A stretch of 64,000 nucleotides of DNA from Lacticaseibacillus zeae DSM 20178 = KCTC 3804 (GCF_000260435.1 NZ_BACQ01000047.1:1-64000); one strand, 5' to 3'; positions 44,307 through 54,293 are shown, counted from the stretch's first letter. Numbers and translations: made by a program. The notes: generated from the letters alone by a model not told the origin.

Positions 44307-46136
44307 ATGGAATCTATTTCACTTTTAATTGTCCTGACAGCTGCTCTGGTAACCCCGCTGTTCATGGCACATTTTCACATTAATAGTATCCCGACTGCGG
44401 TAGCCGAGATTCTGGTTGGTATTGTATTAGGCAAAAGCCTCTTGGGGTGGGTGCACACCGGCGGCAATGTACAGTCGTTGAGCGAACTCGGTGTCACCAT
44501 CCTGATTTTCCTGTCCGGGATGGAAATCGATTTTTCTCTGTTCAAGCCGCAGCCTAAGACGACAAAAGGACCGCAGCCAGCCAATCCCGTCATGCTTGCG
44601 GCAGTGGGATTTGCGACGGTAGTGTTGCTCAGCCTTGGCTTTAGCTACCTGCTGCAATTGATTCATTTCTTTAACTATCCGATTTTTGCGACCATCCTTT
44701 TTACAACGATCGCACTCGGCGTTGTCATTGCGGCGTTAAAAGAAAAAGAACTGCTGCACCAGCCGCTTGGCCAAACGATTTTGTTGATTGCAGCTTTAGG
44801 CGAAGTGATTCCTTTGATTAGCTTGACGATATACTCCGCCGTGAATGGCAGTAGCGACAACAATCTTTGGCTGCTGCTGTTACTGTTACTGGCTGCTTTG
44901 GTGTTGTTGGCGCGATTCAAACGGGTCTACAGCTTTTTTGCAGCGATCGATAAAAGCACCACGCAATTAGACATTCGCCTAGCCTTCTTCTTAGTGTTCA
45001 CCTTAGTCACAATTGCTTCACAAGTCGGGGCTGAGTCCATTTTAGGGGCTTTCCTTGCCGGGATGGTGATGAAGCTGCTCGGACCGCGACAGGAAACCCA
45101 AGACAAGCTGACATCCATTGGCTACGGGTTCTTCATCCCGATTTTCTTCATCGTCACCGGCGCCAATCTGAATTTAAAGGCCTTAATTGCCGATCCTAAA
45201 AGCCTCTCATTGATTCCCTTAGTTCTAGTCGGCTTCTTTATCACCAAAATTGGCCTCTTCCCGGTATTGCGCCGCCGTTTCAAGGTGTCAAATGCTTTAG
45301 CCGGCACTTTCTTATCAACTGCCACCATTACGTTGGTGATCCCGACGTTAACCGTTGGCCGCAACCTTGGTATTGTGACGGAACAACAATCCGGCGCCTT
45401 CACACTAGCGGCCGTCATCGCCTGTGTCAGTGGGCCAATTCTGTTCAATCGCCTTTTCAAACCAGAACCGGAAACGTTCAAGAAAACGCGCGTCACTTTT
45501 ATCGGCGGCAATCTGTTGACCGTCCCGATCGCCCAACATCTGAGTTCAGACCGATATGACGTCCAACTGTTTACCGATAAGGCCGAAAACTTCCGCACCT
45601 ATAATTCCGAAGTGGCCATCTCCTTAGCAGACTATAAGGAAGACGCGCTGAAAGCGGCTGGTGCGTTTGACTGTGACATTATCGTACTCGGAGATTTCGA
45701 CGCGGACACTAACTATGCGCTTGCCAAAATGGCGCTCGCCCAAAAAGTGCCGCGTATCATTGCCCGGTTTGCCGCCAAGGATGCCACCACCGATCGCTAT
45801 GATCGCTTGCGGGATGAAGGCGTCGAAGTCTTCAATGCGCTTGACGCCAACATTGCCCTTCTCCGCAGCCTGATCGAAACACCGTCGACATTGCAGATTC
45901 TGGACGATACTGTCGCCGGAATTTACGAAGTGACGATTCGCAACTCGCGCTTTGCTGGCCTTGAACTCAAGAACCTGCCATTCATCGACGACATCACCGT
46001 CAGCCAAATCTACCGCAACAAAAAGTTCATCGCTCCACACGGCGACACCCAGCTGCACCTTGGCGATCACCTCATCTTCTCTGGCGACAAACACTTGATC
46101 CGCAACATTCGGACGCAGGTGGAAAAGCTTAATTAA
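44307..46136 (+). CDS. Cation:proton antiporter with RCK domains (Kef/CPA2 type)
   Basis: The 609-residue protein has about 12 membrane segments in residues 1-385 (CPA2 family), followed by an RCK nucleotide-binding domain (FIGGNLLTVPIAQHL, about 400) and an RCK-C domain (IRNSRFAGLELKNLPF, about 545). It probably exchanges K+ or Na+ for protons at the membrane, with the RCK part sensing ligands. CGGAGG precedes ATG 44307. It is monocistronic; repeat copy B follows. Confidence 0.9.
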   Translation: MESISLLIVLTAALVTPLFMAHFHINSIPTAVAEILVGIVLGKSLLGWVHTGGNVQSLSELGVTILIFLSGMEIDFSLFKPQPKTTKGPQPANPVMLAAVGFATVVLLSLGFSYLLQLIHFFNYPIFATILFTTIALGVVIAALKEKELLHQPLGQTILLIAALGEVIPLISLTIYSAVNGSSDNNLWLLLLLLLAALVLLARFKRVYSFFAAIDKSTTQLDIRLAFFLVFTLVTIASQVGAESILGAFLAGMVMKLLGPRQETQDKLTSIGYGFFIPIFFIVTGANLNLKALIADPKSLSLIPLVLVGFFITKIGLFPVLRRRFKVSNALAGTFLSTATITLVIPTLTVGRNLGIVTEQQSGAFTLAAVIACVSGPILFNRLFKPEPETFKKTRVTFIGGNLLTVPIAQHLSSDRYDVQLFTDKAENFRTYNSEVAISLADYKEDALKAAGAFDCDIIVLGDFDADTNYALAKMALAQKVPRIIARFAAKDATTDRYDRLRDEGVEVFNALDANIALLRSLIETPSTLQILDDTVAGIYEVTIRNSRFAGLELKNLPFIDDITVSQIYRNKKFIAPHGDTQLHLGDHLIFSGDKHLIRNIRTQVEKLN

Positions 46137-46203
46137 CTCGTTGAGGTTGAACCACCATTCTTCTTGAACGATATAGAAAAACTTACGCAATGAGTTCCTT
46201 GCC

Positions 46204-46395
46204 GTGCCAAACTCCGCAATCTGCGGCCAGATCGGGGCTGGCGACCGCGAAGCTAGAGTGGTGGGCACGACTTTGAGCCTCAGCAAACCCGGCTGAGTCT
46301 CAAAGCTCAGCCTTGTACTACGCCGGGTAGACCGCCCGGCTAGTACAATCTCACCACTGAGCCTCCTCTGGCCTCCGATTGCTCCGCCTTGGCAC
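46204..46395 (+). repeat. Dispersed structured repeat, copy B
   Basis: A 192-base element with terminal sequences GTGCCAAACTCCGCAATC and GATTGCTCCGCCTTGGCAC that pair imperfectly. Inside are CTTTGAGCCTCAGC/GCTGAGTCTCAAAG and TTGTACTACGCCGGG/CCCGGCTAGTACAA, enclosed by GTGGTG/CACCAC. It lies 68 bases after the antiporter stop in the same orientation, with no ORF inside. Confidence 0.9.
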
Positions 46396-46556
46396 TAATA
46401 TCTTCATACCCTTAATAAACTTTCTCGGGCGAACCTGCATGAATTGTGAAGTAGCATAAAAGCGCATACTCTTTACCACCTAACTATGATTTTTAACCAG
46501 GCTTTCGTTTCCTGACGTGGTACAATGAGATTATTCTAAGAAAAAAAGGTGATCAA

Positions 46557-47462
46557 ATGAAACAAGGAACAACGATCCTGACCTTAGACAATGGCTACCA
46601 CCTGTGGACCAACACGCAGGGTGAAGGCGATATTCATCTGCTGTGCCTGCATGGCGGCCCTGGTGGCACCCACGAATACTGGGAGAATTTTGGCAAAGAG
46701 CTCGCTGATCTCGGTGTTCAAGTGCATATGTACGATCAGCTCGGATCGTTTTATTCGGATCAGCCTGACTATTCTGATCCGGAAATTTCCAAAAAGTACC
46801 TCACCACGGATTATTTCTTGGGTGAAGTCGAAGAAGTGCGAAAGAAGCTGGGCTTGGATCATTTTTACTTAATCGGTCAAAGCTGGGGCGGTGCACTGAC
46901 TCAACTGTATGCGTTGAAATACGGCCAGCATCTTAAAGGTGCCATCATTTCATCCATGGTGGATAACATCAATGAGTACGTGGAGCACATCAACTTGGTT
47001 CGCGAAGAGGCATTGCCACCTTCAGCCGTTAAATACATGAAGAAAATCGAAAAAGCCGGCAAATGGGATGATCCGCAGTATCAAAAATATGTCGATGTCC
47101 TCAACCGAGGGTACGTTGATCGCAAGCAGCCGCCTGCTATTTCCCATTTAATCAGCACCATGGCAACGCCGGTTTATAATGCTTTCCAAGGCGATAACGA
47201 ATTCGTTGTCACCGGCAAGTTGAAGGACTGGGACATCAGCGATCAAATCCACAACATCAAGGTACCGACACTGCTGACATTTGGCGAACACGAAACCATG
47301 CCACTAAAAGCTGCGCAACGCATGGCCGAAGTCATTCCGCATGCACGTCTGGTCACCACTCCTAATGGCGGTCACCATCACATGATCGACAATGCACCGG
47401 TTTACTTTAAGCACCTGAAGCAGTTCATTTCCGATGTTGAAAATGGCACTTTCAATGACTAG
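46557..47462 (+). CDS. pepI: Proline iminopeptidase
   Basis: The 301-residue alpha/beta-hydrolase (peptidase family S33) releases N-terminal proline from peptides. The oxyanion-hole segment HGGPGGTHEYWE (about residue 34) and nucleophile elbow GQSWGGALTQLYA (Ser about 105) are typical of PepI; the catalytic His lies in GGHHHMID near the C-terminus. AAAAAAGGTG precedes ATG 46557. It is followed by a terminator and another short gene. Confidence 0.95.
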   Translation: MKQGTTILTLDNGYHLWTNTQGEGDIHLLCLHGGPGGTHEYWENFGKELADLGVQVHMYDQLGSFYSDQPDYSDPEISKKYLTTDYFLGEVEEVRKKLGLDHFYLIGQSWGGALTQLYALKYGQHLKGAIISSMVDNINEYVEHINLVREEALPPSAVKYMKKIEKAGKWDDPQYQKYVDVLNRGYVDRKQPPAISHLISTMATPVYNAFQGDNEFVVTGKLKDWDISDQIHNIKVPTLLTFGEHETMPLKAAQRMAEVIPHARLVTTPNGGHHHMIDNAPVYFKHLKQFISDVENGTFND

Positions 47463-47467
47463 TTATC

Positions 47468-47501
47468 AAAAAGCGGTTTGCCGTCTGTGGCACCGCTTTT
47501 T
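47468..47501 (+). terminator. Intrinsic terminator after pepI
   Basis: AAAAAGCGGT (47468-47477) and ACCGCTTTTT (47492-47501) form a stem; the next gene's AAAGGAG site follows at once. Confidence 0.85.
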
Positions 47502-47519
47502 ATATAAAGGAGCCTCCTG

Positions 47520-47981
47520 ATGGCCTATACCGTTAATTTCAAAACCGTCAGCACGACTGGCCTCGAAAGTTCGCCTGTCGCCCAATCGTTGGCTGGTTTA
47601 CGTGCCAATGAAGCGCGCTACATTTGGAACAAATTCAAAGTGCCTTATGTGACGTATCCGATTGCTGAAAAGCCGGACAGTCTTGCTTGGCTGCAAACGA
47701 TTTTAGCCGAACGGGCGTTGACTTTTGCGGCCAAGCCGCTGGAAATCTGCGACTTGGCATTGCCCGACATGCGCTGGGTCGAAGCCTATTATCAAGACGG
47801 ACTTGTTGTTAATGTCATGTATTCATTAACGGACCCGAAAAAACGGGCAGTCGGCTTCAAACTCAGTGAGGGCATGGCTGTTCCTGATGAACTCGCCGGT
47901 AAGTTCAAGTTTGCCCGCCAAAAATCAAAACTTGCCGGCACGATTCGCGGTTCCTTTTTCGTGATTAAGGGCAGTTACTGA
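47520..47981 (+). CDS. Conserved lactobacillar protein of unknown function
   Basis: The 153-residue soluble protein has no recognised motif. It contains MRWVEAYYQDGLVVNVMYSL and a basic C-terminus. AAAGGAGCC lies just before ATG 47520. Partial readthrough from pepI or an unseen promoter could express it. I do not assign a function. Confidence 0.72.
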   Translation: MAYTVNFKTVSTTGLESSPVAQSLAGLRANEARYIWNKFKVPYVTYPIAEKPDSLAWLQTILAERALTFAAKPLEICDLALPDMRWVEAYYQDGLVVNVMYSLTDPKKRAVGFKLSEGMAVPDELAGKFKFARQKSKLAGTIRGSFFVIKGSY

Positions 47982-48015
47982 TTTTATCGCCAATTGCTTC
48001 ACGATCATTAAATGC

Positions 48016-48074
48016 AAAAAACGCTTGCTGCCAGTAGCTTGAAAATTCAAGCTGCTTGGACAGCAAGCGTTTTT
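48016..48074. terminator. Bidirectional terminator
   Basis: Arms AAAAAACGCTTGCTG and CAGCAAGCGTTTTT, with an inner AGCTTGAA/TTCAAGCT extension, lie between converging genes (unknown protein and mntH). Confidence 0.9.
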
Positions 48075-48081
48075 AATTGTG

Positions 48082-49434
48082 TCACGGCACAAAGACAGAC
48101 ACGATCAGCTGCAGATTGAGCAACGTGATCAGCCCTGTCAGTAAATACCCGACCCAGCGGACTCCGGGAGAATTGACGTGATCTCCCATCAAATCCCGTC
48201 GATCGGTTAAGGCAACTAAGGGAAAAAGCGTAAACGGCAGCGCGATGCTTAAAGCCACCTGTGCGTAAACAATCACTTGTTCAAAGTTGTGCTCGCTAAA
48301 CCCCATGATGAAGCCGATGATCATGATTGGGATCAAGGTCACCGCCCGTGTCAGCAAGCGTCGTTCCCACAGTGGCATCTGAATGTTAAGGTAGCCTTCC
48401 ATGACAATCTGCCCGGCTAAGGTGCTGGCAATCGAGCTAATTAATCCGGTAATCAATAAGGCAAACGCAAATAGCGTACTCATGATCGGACTGGCAAGAT
48501 TGCCGACGATGGCCGGATTCTTCAAGCCGTTATAAACACCTTGAAATGCCGTCACGTGTCCGCCAACGCCGTAGAACAAGGTTGCACCCAACACCAGCAA
48601 CAACGCATTAATCAAGAACGCGGCCACGAGATGCACATTGGAATCCCACCTGCCAAACCGCAGCGCTTCGGTCACCTGCGCCGGAATATGCTCGTCATAC
48701 CTGCGACTTTGCGCCAGTGAAGAATGCAGGTAAATATTGTGCGGCATAATCGTCGCGCCCATAATCCCCAAGCTAAGTACCAGCATCCCGTGATTCGTTA
48801 AAATCTCCGGACGTGGCACAAAACCGCCAACGATCCCGCCGACTGACGGATGCGCCCGCAATACCTCGATGCCGAAAATAATCCCTACCGTCAAAATCGA
48901 GACCAAGACAATCAGCTCAATGCGCCGAATGCCAAAACGCAAGAAGAACAAAACAACCAGCACATCGGCAATCGTCAGTAACATCCCCCACATTAACGGA
49001 AGACCAAACAGCAACTTCAGCGCAATGGCAGTACCCACAACACCGGTCATATCTGTTGCCATCATCGCCGCTTCATTGATCAGCCACAGGCAAATCCGCG
49101 CCCATTTTGGCACAAAGGCGGCAATCGCCTGCGCCAGATCCAGCCGCGCGACAACCCCGAGCTTGATCGACAGACTCTGCATAAACATCGCAACTAAAAT
49201 CGTCATCAACAACACTGACAACAACGCATAACGGTACTTACTACCACCTTCCAACGCTGTCAACCAGTTTCCCGGATCCATGTAACCAACCGCCACCAGC
49301 GCGCCAGGACCGCTATAAGCCAGAAACTTCTGGAAAAAAGAAGTTTCGTAAACGCCCGGCACCTGCACACTGCGATTAATGTCATCTAGACTGCGCTTGG
49401 CCTGTTGCGCCCGCAATCGGTCATCTTGTTTCAT
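48082..49434 (-). CDS. mntH: Mn2+/H+ symporter MntH (NRAMP family)
   Basis: The 450-residue transporter imports Mn2+ with protons. The NRAMP motifs YMDPGNW (TM1, about residue 51) and MPHNIYLHSSL (TM6, about 220) are intact, with about 11 membrane segments. ATG 49434 lies inside the end of hemH (14-base overlap) with GGAGG nine bases upstream, so the two are coupled. Confidence 0.95.
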   Translation of the reverse strand: MKQDDRLRAQQAKRSLDDINRSVQVPGVYETSFFQKFLAYSGPGALVAVGYMDPGNWLTALEGGSKYRYALLSVLLMTILVAMFMQSLSIKLGVVARLDLAQAIAAFVPKWARICLWLINEAAMMATDMTGVVGTAIALKLLFGLPLMWGMLLTIADVLVVLFFLRFGIRRIELIVLVSILTVGIIFGIEVLRAHPSVGGIVGGFVPRPEILTNHGMLVLSLGIMGATIMPHNIYLHSSLAQSRRYDEHIPAQVTEALRFGRWDSNVHLVAAFLINALLLVLGATLFYGVGGHVTAFQGVYNGLKNPAIVGNLASPIMSTLFAFALLITGLISSIASTLAGQIVMEGYLNIQMPLWERRLLTRAVTLIPIMIIGFIMGFSEHNFEQVIVYAQVALSIALPFTLFPLVALTDRRDLMGDHVNSPGVRWVGYLLTGLITLLNLQLIVSVFVP

Positions 49435-50389
49435 CGTCTTGGGCCTCCGCTGCAACTTTTTCCTTTGCCAGCGATGCCAGTATGTCACAAAACGGTGCAC
49501 ACCCATTCATCGGTCGTACTGATTTAAAGACTTTGCCGCCATTGGCTCGAAATGTCTGGTAGTTTTGGACATCATTTTCTTCTAGGGTCTCCAGACAATC
49601 TGCCACAAAACTCGGCGTCGTCACAAGTACCCGCCGCTTGCCCAACGCCGCTAACGCCATCAAACGGTTGCGCAAATAGGGTTTTAACCACGGGACCGGG
49701 CCAAATTTGGACTGGTAACACATTTCGACCTTCTCCTGTGGTACTTTCTTTAAATAGCGTTTAACGCCTGCAGTCGTGGCTTCACAGGCTTGCTGATAAG
49801 GATCGCCATGACGCACCATGGATGTTGGAATTCCGTGGTAGCTCAGGATCACGGTGTCATAGTCATCTTGGCTGTAGGCGTCGTCCAGTTGTTGCGCCAA
49901 CAATTGCAAATAAGCCGGCTGATCATAGAATTGATCAATGACCAGCGTCTTAACTCCGGATGCTGCCACTTTGTCCAAAATGGTCTTCGTCGTGCTTTGC
50001 GTATACTCGGGAAACAGCGGAATGACCACAATCGGATGATCTCCGCGCGCCGCCATGCCTTGCAAAGTCTCGCCAATGGGATATTCCCCACCATAAGTCA
50101 TCGCCATTTGGACATCCCAGTCTGGCAGCTTCTTCCGCAAGCGATCGCGCGTCACCTGGGTATACGCAATCAATGGTGATCCGGCTTTGGTCCATTCATG
50201 CTGATAAAAGGTTGCTGACCGCCAACTGCGAAAAGGCAGAATAAAGCCGCGTAAAATCGGCTGCCACAACATTTTAGGCATCGTGATGACATTCTGATCA
50301 CTTAAAAATTCCTGCAAATACCGGCGCACATCCCGCGTACTTGGCGAAACCGGCGATCCCAGATTTACAATTAACAACCCTGTTGCCAT
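49421..50389 (-). CDS. hemH: Ferrochelatase
   Basis: The 322-residue enzyme inserts iron into a porphyrin. It shows LLIVNLGSP at the N-terminus and the active-site LSYHGIPTSMVRHGDPY (His about residue 180), with PSFVADCLETLEE near 260. ATG 50389 follows GGGGGC. No other haem-synthesis gene is in the window, and lactobacilli generally lack the upstream pathway, so it may act on imported porphyrin. The overlap with mntH suggests joint metal-related control. Confidence 0.94.
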   Translation of the reverse strand: MATGLLIVNLGSPVSPSTRDVRRYLQEFLSDQNVITMPKMLWQPILRGFILPFRSWRSATFYQHEWTKAGSPLIAYTQVTRDRLRKKLPDWDVQMAMTYGGEYPIGETLQGMAARGDHPIVVIPLFPEYTQSTTKTILDKVAASGVKTLVIDQFYDQPAYLQLLAQQLDDAYSQDDYDTVILSYHGIPTSMVRHGDPYQQACEATTAGVKRYLKKVPQEKVEMCYQSKFGPVPWLKPYLRNRLMALAALGKRRVLVTTPSFVADCLETLEENDVQNYQTFRANGGKVFKSVRPMNGCAPFCDILASLAKEKVAAEAQDDETR

Positions 50390-50549
50390 TTTACTGCCCC
50401 CATCATGCGTCAAAATCATAAATTAAGAATAACACAGTGCGCGTTCTTCTGAGGGCGTTTTCTTGCCTATAAGCATCCGTTCAAAGCTAACCTACCCGCG
50501 TTTCTATGCTAAACTATCTTTAGAAGTAAACTTTCGAGGAGGCAGCAGG

Positions 50550-51215
50550 ATGGCTACGAAGGGTATTACCGTTTATCTGGTGCGTCACGGCCAAACATGG
50601 TTCAATCATTTCAATAAAATGCAAGGTTGGTGCGATTCACCACTAACCGAAAACGGGGTCAAAGACGGCACTAACACTGGCATTATTTTGCGCAATGTCG
50701 CGTTTACCCATGCTTATTGCAGTGACACGATGCGGGCGACGCGAACGGCTGATTTGATTTTAAGCAAGAATGTAACCGGCAAGATTCCGCTAACGGTTAC
50801 ACCATTTTTCCGGGAGCAGTTTTACGGCTATTTTGAAGGCGAAGATTCCGGTCAAACCTGGTACATGGTCGGCTTTCCGCATGGCGCAAAGACGTATCCG
50901 GAAATTCTGGAACAATATGGCGTCGATGCCTCAAAGGACTTCATGCACGATGCCGATCCATTCCATGAAGCCGAAGACGCACGGACTTACTGGACCCGAC
51001 TTATGAAGGGCTTCCGCCAGCTGCGGTCCGAAAACAAGGAAGGCGACAAGGTGCTCATGGTCAGCCATGGCACCACCATCCGCAGCATTGTCGACAAGTT
51101 CGGCAAAAATGACGGCTTCGTGGTCACCGATTCGCCGCGTAATGGGTCGATTAGCAAGATTTTGCTGACCGACACGGGGATTAAGATCTTGAGTTATAAC
51201 GAGTTTGAGGCTTGA
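50550..51215 (+). CDS. Histidine phosphatase / phosphoglycerate mutase family protein
   Basis: The 221-residue protein has the catalytic LVRHGQTWFNH (about residue 10) and second-site His in MVSHGTTIRS (about 170). The family includes mutases and broad phosphatases; the insertions here do not fit classical glycolytic GpmA, so a phosphatase is likely. ATG 50550 has GAGGAGG seven bases upstream; the longer reading from 50463 has no site. Monocistronic. Confidence 0.9.
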   Translation: MATKGITVYLVRHGQTWFNHFNKMQGWCDSPLTENGVKDGTNTGIILRNVAFTHAYCSDTMRATRTADLILSKNVTGKIPLTVTPFFREQFYGYFEGEDSGQTWYMVGFPHGAKTYPEILEQYGVDASKDFMHDADPFHEAEDARTYWTRLMKGFRQLRSENKEGDKVLMVSHGTTIRSIVDKFGKNDGFVVTDSPRNGSISKILLTDTGIKILSYNEFEA

Positions 51216-51290
51216 TTGTTCCTTGTCCTACCAAACTTTGCAATCTCCAGTTCCATCTAGCATATGGTTGCTCAGCCTTGGTATTACGTC
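51216..51290 (+). repeat. Decayed trace of the dispersed repeat
   Basis: TTCCTTGTCCTACCAAACTT and GCAATCTCCAG resemble the left end of copies B and C (TTCC-TTGCCGTGCCAAACTCC, GCAATCTCCGG), and GCTCAGCCTTG recalls their middle. The right half is missing. It starts directly after the phosphatase stop. Confidence 0.55.
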
Positions 51291-51354
51291 CATCATTATT
51301 CACCAATGTTTCTAAATGCAACGAGGACTTTACTTTATTTTCAACTTAAACATC

Positions 51355-51393
51355 AAAAAAGATCACATATCAGTTCTGTGTGTGATCTTTTTT
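51355..51393. terminator. Bidirectional terminator
   Basis: AAAAAAGATCACA and TGTGATCTTTTTT with a 13-base loop, between converging genes. Confidence 0.88.
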
Positions 51394-51493
51394 CTTACTA
51401 TTTCTTGTTTTGACGCTTACCCAACAACAGATTATCAGTCACTGGAAATCTATGCATCCGGTCCAGTTTCATCTCCTTAATGCCATTGCTGAG

Positions 51494-52849
51494 TTATTGA
51501 ATGGCAACGGCAAATTTCGTGTAGCTGTACGCCGCATTAAATGCTGATTTGCTAATCCAATAAGTGCCATTTTCAGGATCGACAATGTGCATTGACCCGG
51601 TATTGTAACCATCTACTGTCACGACATGTGCGTTGTCAATACCATTGCCCCAGTCGTAATGACGCCACTGTGGCACTTGATAATTTAATGTGACCCAAGC
51701 CACAACTGGGTTTCCAGCGGCAACTTGACTAACCCACGGCGTGAACGCACTTGGGAAAATGGACTGATAAACACCGTTGACGACAGCGTACGGGGTGCCA
51801 CCAAAGCCTTGATACGGATTACCGTTTGCGGCAATCGGCATTGTCTTTAAGAAGGTCGCAAGATTATGGCCAGCTGCACGTCCCTTATAATGAAGCGCCT
51901 CTAATGCACTCGCAGCCTCACAACCCATCGGTGCTCCCGCCGCTTCCTGACTGATAAACTGGACGCCCAGTACTTTACTACTGCTTGGTTGGGCTGCAGC
52001 ATTACTATTGCTTGCAGCTCCGCCGTTGTTATTACTAGTCTGGTTTTGCGGAGCACTGGTACTAGCTGTGCTACGAGTTGCAGCCGCTTGGGTAACTGTC
52101 TGACTACTTGCTGCAGCTTGAGCCCTGCTGCTAGAAGCAGCTGCCGCCTTTGCAACAGCGGCCTGTTGCGGATCACCAGCCGCAGCTTGTTTCTTCGCTT
52201 GTTCGGCCTGCTGATCTTTAGGTAGTTTTTTGATGGCTTCATCCAGTTGCGGTAGGTACTTATCTTTGAACGCCTTAACATTAACAGCATTGATGGCGTC
52301 ACGTGCCTGATCGATCTTGTCTTGGACGGAATCACCGCTAAGAGTCGATTTTACCAGCGCAACTGCTTTTACTTCACTGTTCAGCAGATTCACCTTATCT
52401 TTGATCGTTTCTGCAAACTTCGCTTTATGCTTCTGGAGATAAGCAAAATCGGTGTTGAGCTTCTGAACTTCCAACCCCTCATCTTTAAGTATTTGATCCT
52501 TGCCGAGCTGAGTGTTTAACACGCTCTGAACTGAAAAAATTCTTTTTGCAGCAATAAGTTGTTCTTGATTGACCCTAAAAATCTTTTTTTGAGCTTTTGA
52601 TAAATCTCCGCGCAGTTTGTACACTTTGGCTTTTTGGTTATCCGCTTTGGTCAACATTGACTTGCTGAGACCTTTTGCCGGCATCTCATACTTGCTATCG
52701 GCGTAGAGATTCTTTATTTGCTTCGTCATCAGCGTCAGTTGTGACGCCGATGATGGCTTGGTCTGTGACGCTTTTGCTTGACCACCGCACCCTGCTAAAA
52801 GTAGTCCTGATAAGATGATGGCCCCACCGGCCTTGATCGTGGTTTTCAT
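51494..52849 (-). CDS. Lipoprotein with C39-like peptidase domain
   Basis: The 451-residue protein has a signal peptide with lipobox LLAGC (Cys about residue 20), a helical, Lys-rich region (to about 230), an Ala/Ser/Gln-rich linker (about 230-295) and a C-terminal papain-like domain of the Peptidase_C39_2 type. The putative Cys is in MGCEAASALEAL, His in DNAHVVTVDGY and Asp in IVDPENGTYW. It is probably attached to the cell surface. ATG 52849 has GGAGGAG six bases upstream. Monocistronic. Confidence 0.88.
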   Translation of the reverse strand: MKTTIKAGGAIILSGLLLAGCGGQAKASQTKPSSASQLTLMTKQIKNLYADSKYEMPAKGLSKSMLTKADNQKAKVYKLRGDLSKAQKKIFRVNQEQLIAAKRIFSVQSVLNTQLGKDQILKDEGLEVQKLNTDFAYLQKHKAKFAETIKDKVNLLNSEVKAVALVKSTLSGDSVQDKIDQARDAINAVNVKAFKDKYLPQLDEAIKKLPKDQQAEQAKKQAAAGDPQQAAVAKAAAASSSRAQAAASSQTVTQAAATRSTASTSAPQNQTSNNNGGAASNSNAAAQPSSSKVLGVQFISQEAAGAPMGCEAASALEALHYKGRAAGHNLATFLKTMPIAANGNPYQGFGGTPYAVVNGVYQSIFPSAFTPWVSQVAAGNPVVAWVTLNYQVPQWRHYDWGNGIDNAHVVTVDGYNTGSMHIVDPENGTYWISKSAFNAAYSYTKFAVAIQ

Positions 52850-53164
52850 TTCTCTCCTCCGTCCCATTTGATAAAGTGCAGTTCGGTTGTATAGCCAATC
52901 AAGTGAGCAAAATCCATCAGCCAAGCTGTTGTAGGATCCAGAGTCCCCTCTTTCGATGCGAGAGAGGGCCGTTCTTGTTGTTTGCGCTTCATCGGCTAGC
53001 CCTTACAAGTTATATAATGAGCCTCATAAAGACCGCTATCAAGAAAAATTATTATTTTTCAGTGGTTTCAAAACTATTTTGCTCGTGCCATTGATTGCCA
53101 CATTTTTAACTCCCAGACACCGGTCGACTTGGCAAAGAACAATCAAGCCTCCCTAAGGCATATA
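52850..53164. other. Intergenic region, no gene seen
   Basis: About 315 bases upstream of the C39-like gene. A TATAAT box occurs at about 53014 on the plus strand, but no ORF with a ribosome-binding site follows. I see nothing else to name. Confidence 0.5.
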
Positions 53165-53206
53165 AAAAGGCCACGCATCAATTGCAAGTGCGTAACCTTC
53201 TTTTTT
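53165..53206 (-). terminator. Terminator of rhaD
   Basis: On the minus strand an imperfect stem (AAGGTTACGCACTTGCAATT... GCGTGGCCTTTTT) ends in T5, just after the rhaD stop. Confidence 0.72.
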
Positions 53207-53225
53207 ACTATTGAACAAACGAATA

Positions 53226-54119
53226 CTAGTGTACCAATTCCTTTTCCTTAATCAACGAATCGCCGTGGATGAATTCCGGATTCGGGGTTAAGTCAAAGCG
53301 CTGTGCCAACTGTTCCAGATTTTCATCGGTAATCTCGTTGACGAACTTGCCGCCTTGCGCCTGAATTGCGGTGTAGATGGTTGCGGCCTTTTCAACGGTT
53401 TCAATCAAACCGTACGTCTCATCAATCGAGTCGCCTGCGCCGAAGATGCCGTGTAATGGCCAGAGCACGATGCGGTAGGTGCCCATTTTTTCAGCGGTTG
53501 CCTGACCGATTTCATTTGTGCCTGGTGTCATGTATGGCAAAACGCCGACACCTTCAGGGAAGACAACAATCGATTCAGCCTGCATCTTCCAGAAAATCCG
53601 GCTGAAGAGCTTCTCTTTCCATGGCAACGTGAATGTCATCGCAATCACGTTGGTTGGATGGCAATGCATGACAACGCGCTGGTTAGGATCCTTCTTGAGC
53701 CGCTGGATGTGGGTCATCAAATGTGCCGGGAACTCACTGGTTGGCTGGCCGCCGTCTGAAAAGCCCCACAACAAGTCAACACTGTGGCCGTCCTCGGCGA
53801 TGCGAACAAGCCCTGTGTCACGTTCCGGGAAGTCCTTAACATTCTTGAAGTAGCGGCCAGTGCCGGTTACCAAGAAGTATTGGCCGGCCAATTCGCTGGC
53901 ATCGAACTTGATCGGGATGTTGCGCTTCACTTCATGCACATCACCATACTGACTAACTTCCTGTTCGGTCAACCGATAGCTGACATTGCCGCCGTTACGC
54001 TCGTCCCAGCCATGTTGATAAAGGTTCCAGGTCACCTTTTGCATTTGTTGAACAAATGGTGAATCAATAAACGCCTGCGTATATTCGGGATTCAAGAAAT
54101 CCTTTTTTGAATCTGCCAT
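53226..54119 (-). CDS. rhaD: Rhamnulose-1-phosphate aldolase
   Basis: The 297-residue class II aldolase splits L-rhamnulose-1-phosphate to DHAP and L-lactaldehyde. [13 protein letters not shown] (about residue 38), zinc-binding [15 protein letters not shown] (about 155), [28 protein letters not shown] and [20 protein letters not shown] closely match RhaD. AAGGAA precedes ATG 54119. The rest of the rhamnose pathway (rhaA, rhaB, rhaM) is not beside it, which is unusual. A CcpA-type operator lies upstream. Confidence 0.95.
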   Translation of the reverse strand: MADSKKDFLNPEYTQAFIDSPFVQQMQKVTWNLYQHGWDERNGGNVSYRLTEQEVSQYGDVHEVKRNIPIKFDASELAGQYFLVTGTGRYFKNVKDFPERDTGLVRIAEDGHSVDLLWGFSDGGQPTSEFPAHLMTHIQRLKKDPNQRVVMHCHPTNVIAMTFTLPWKEKLFSRIFWKMQAESIVVFPEGVGVLPYMTPGTNEIGQATAEKMGTYRIVLWPLHGIFGAGDSIDETYGLIETVEKAATIYTAIQAQGGKFVNEITDENLEQLAQRFDLTPNPEFIHGDSLIKEKELVH

Positions 54120-54293
54120 GAAAACGTTCCTTCTTTCCTTATGGTCATCGCGCCGATTGCTTATGAAAACAGTGACAAATAAACAGATGAACCGCTTCGA
54201 CCCTTGTCAGAAATGGTCAACCGCACTGAACCAGTAGCACTCTCGGTTTGATTTGTTCTTTATCTTTCTTACAACCCCTATTTTACGAAGCAA

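Noticed and set aside
45624-46286. 220-codon minus-strand ORF under the antiporter gene
   Set aside because: It is a mirror of the well-conserved RCK domain on the plus strand and runs into repeat copy B.
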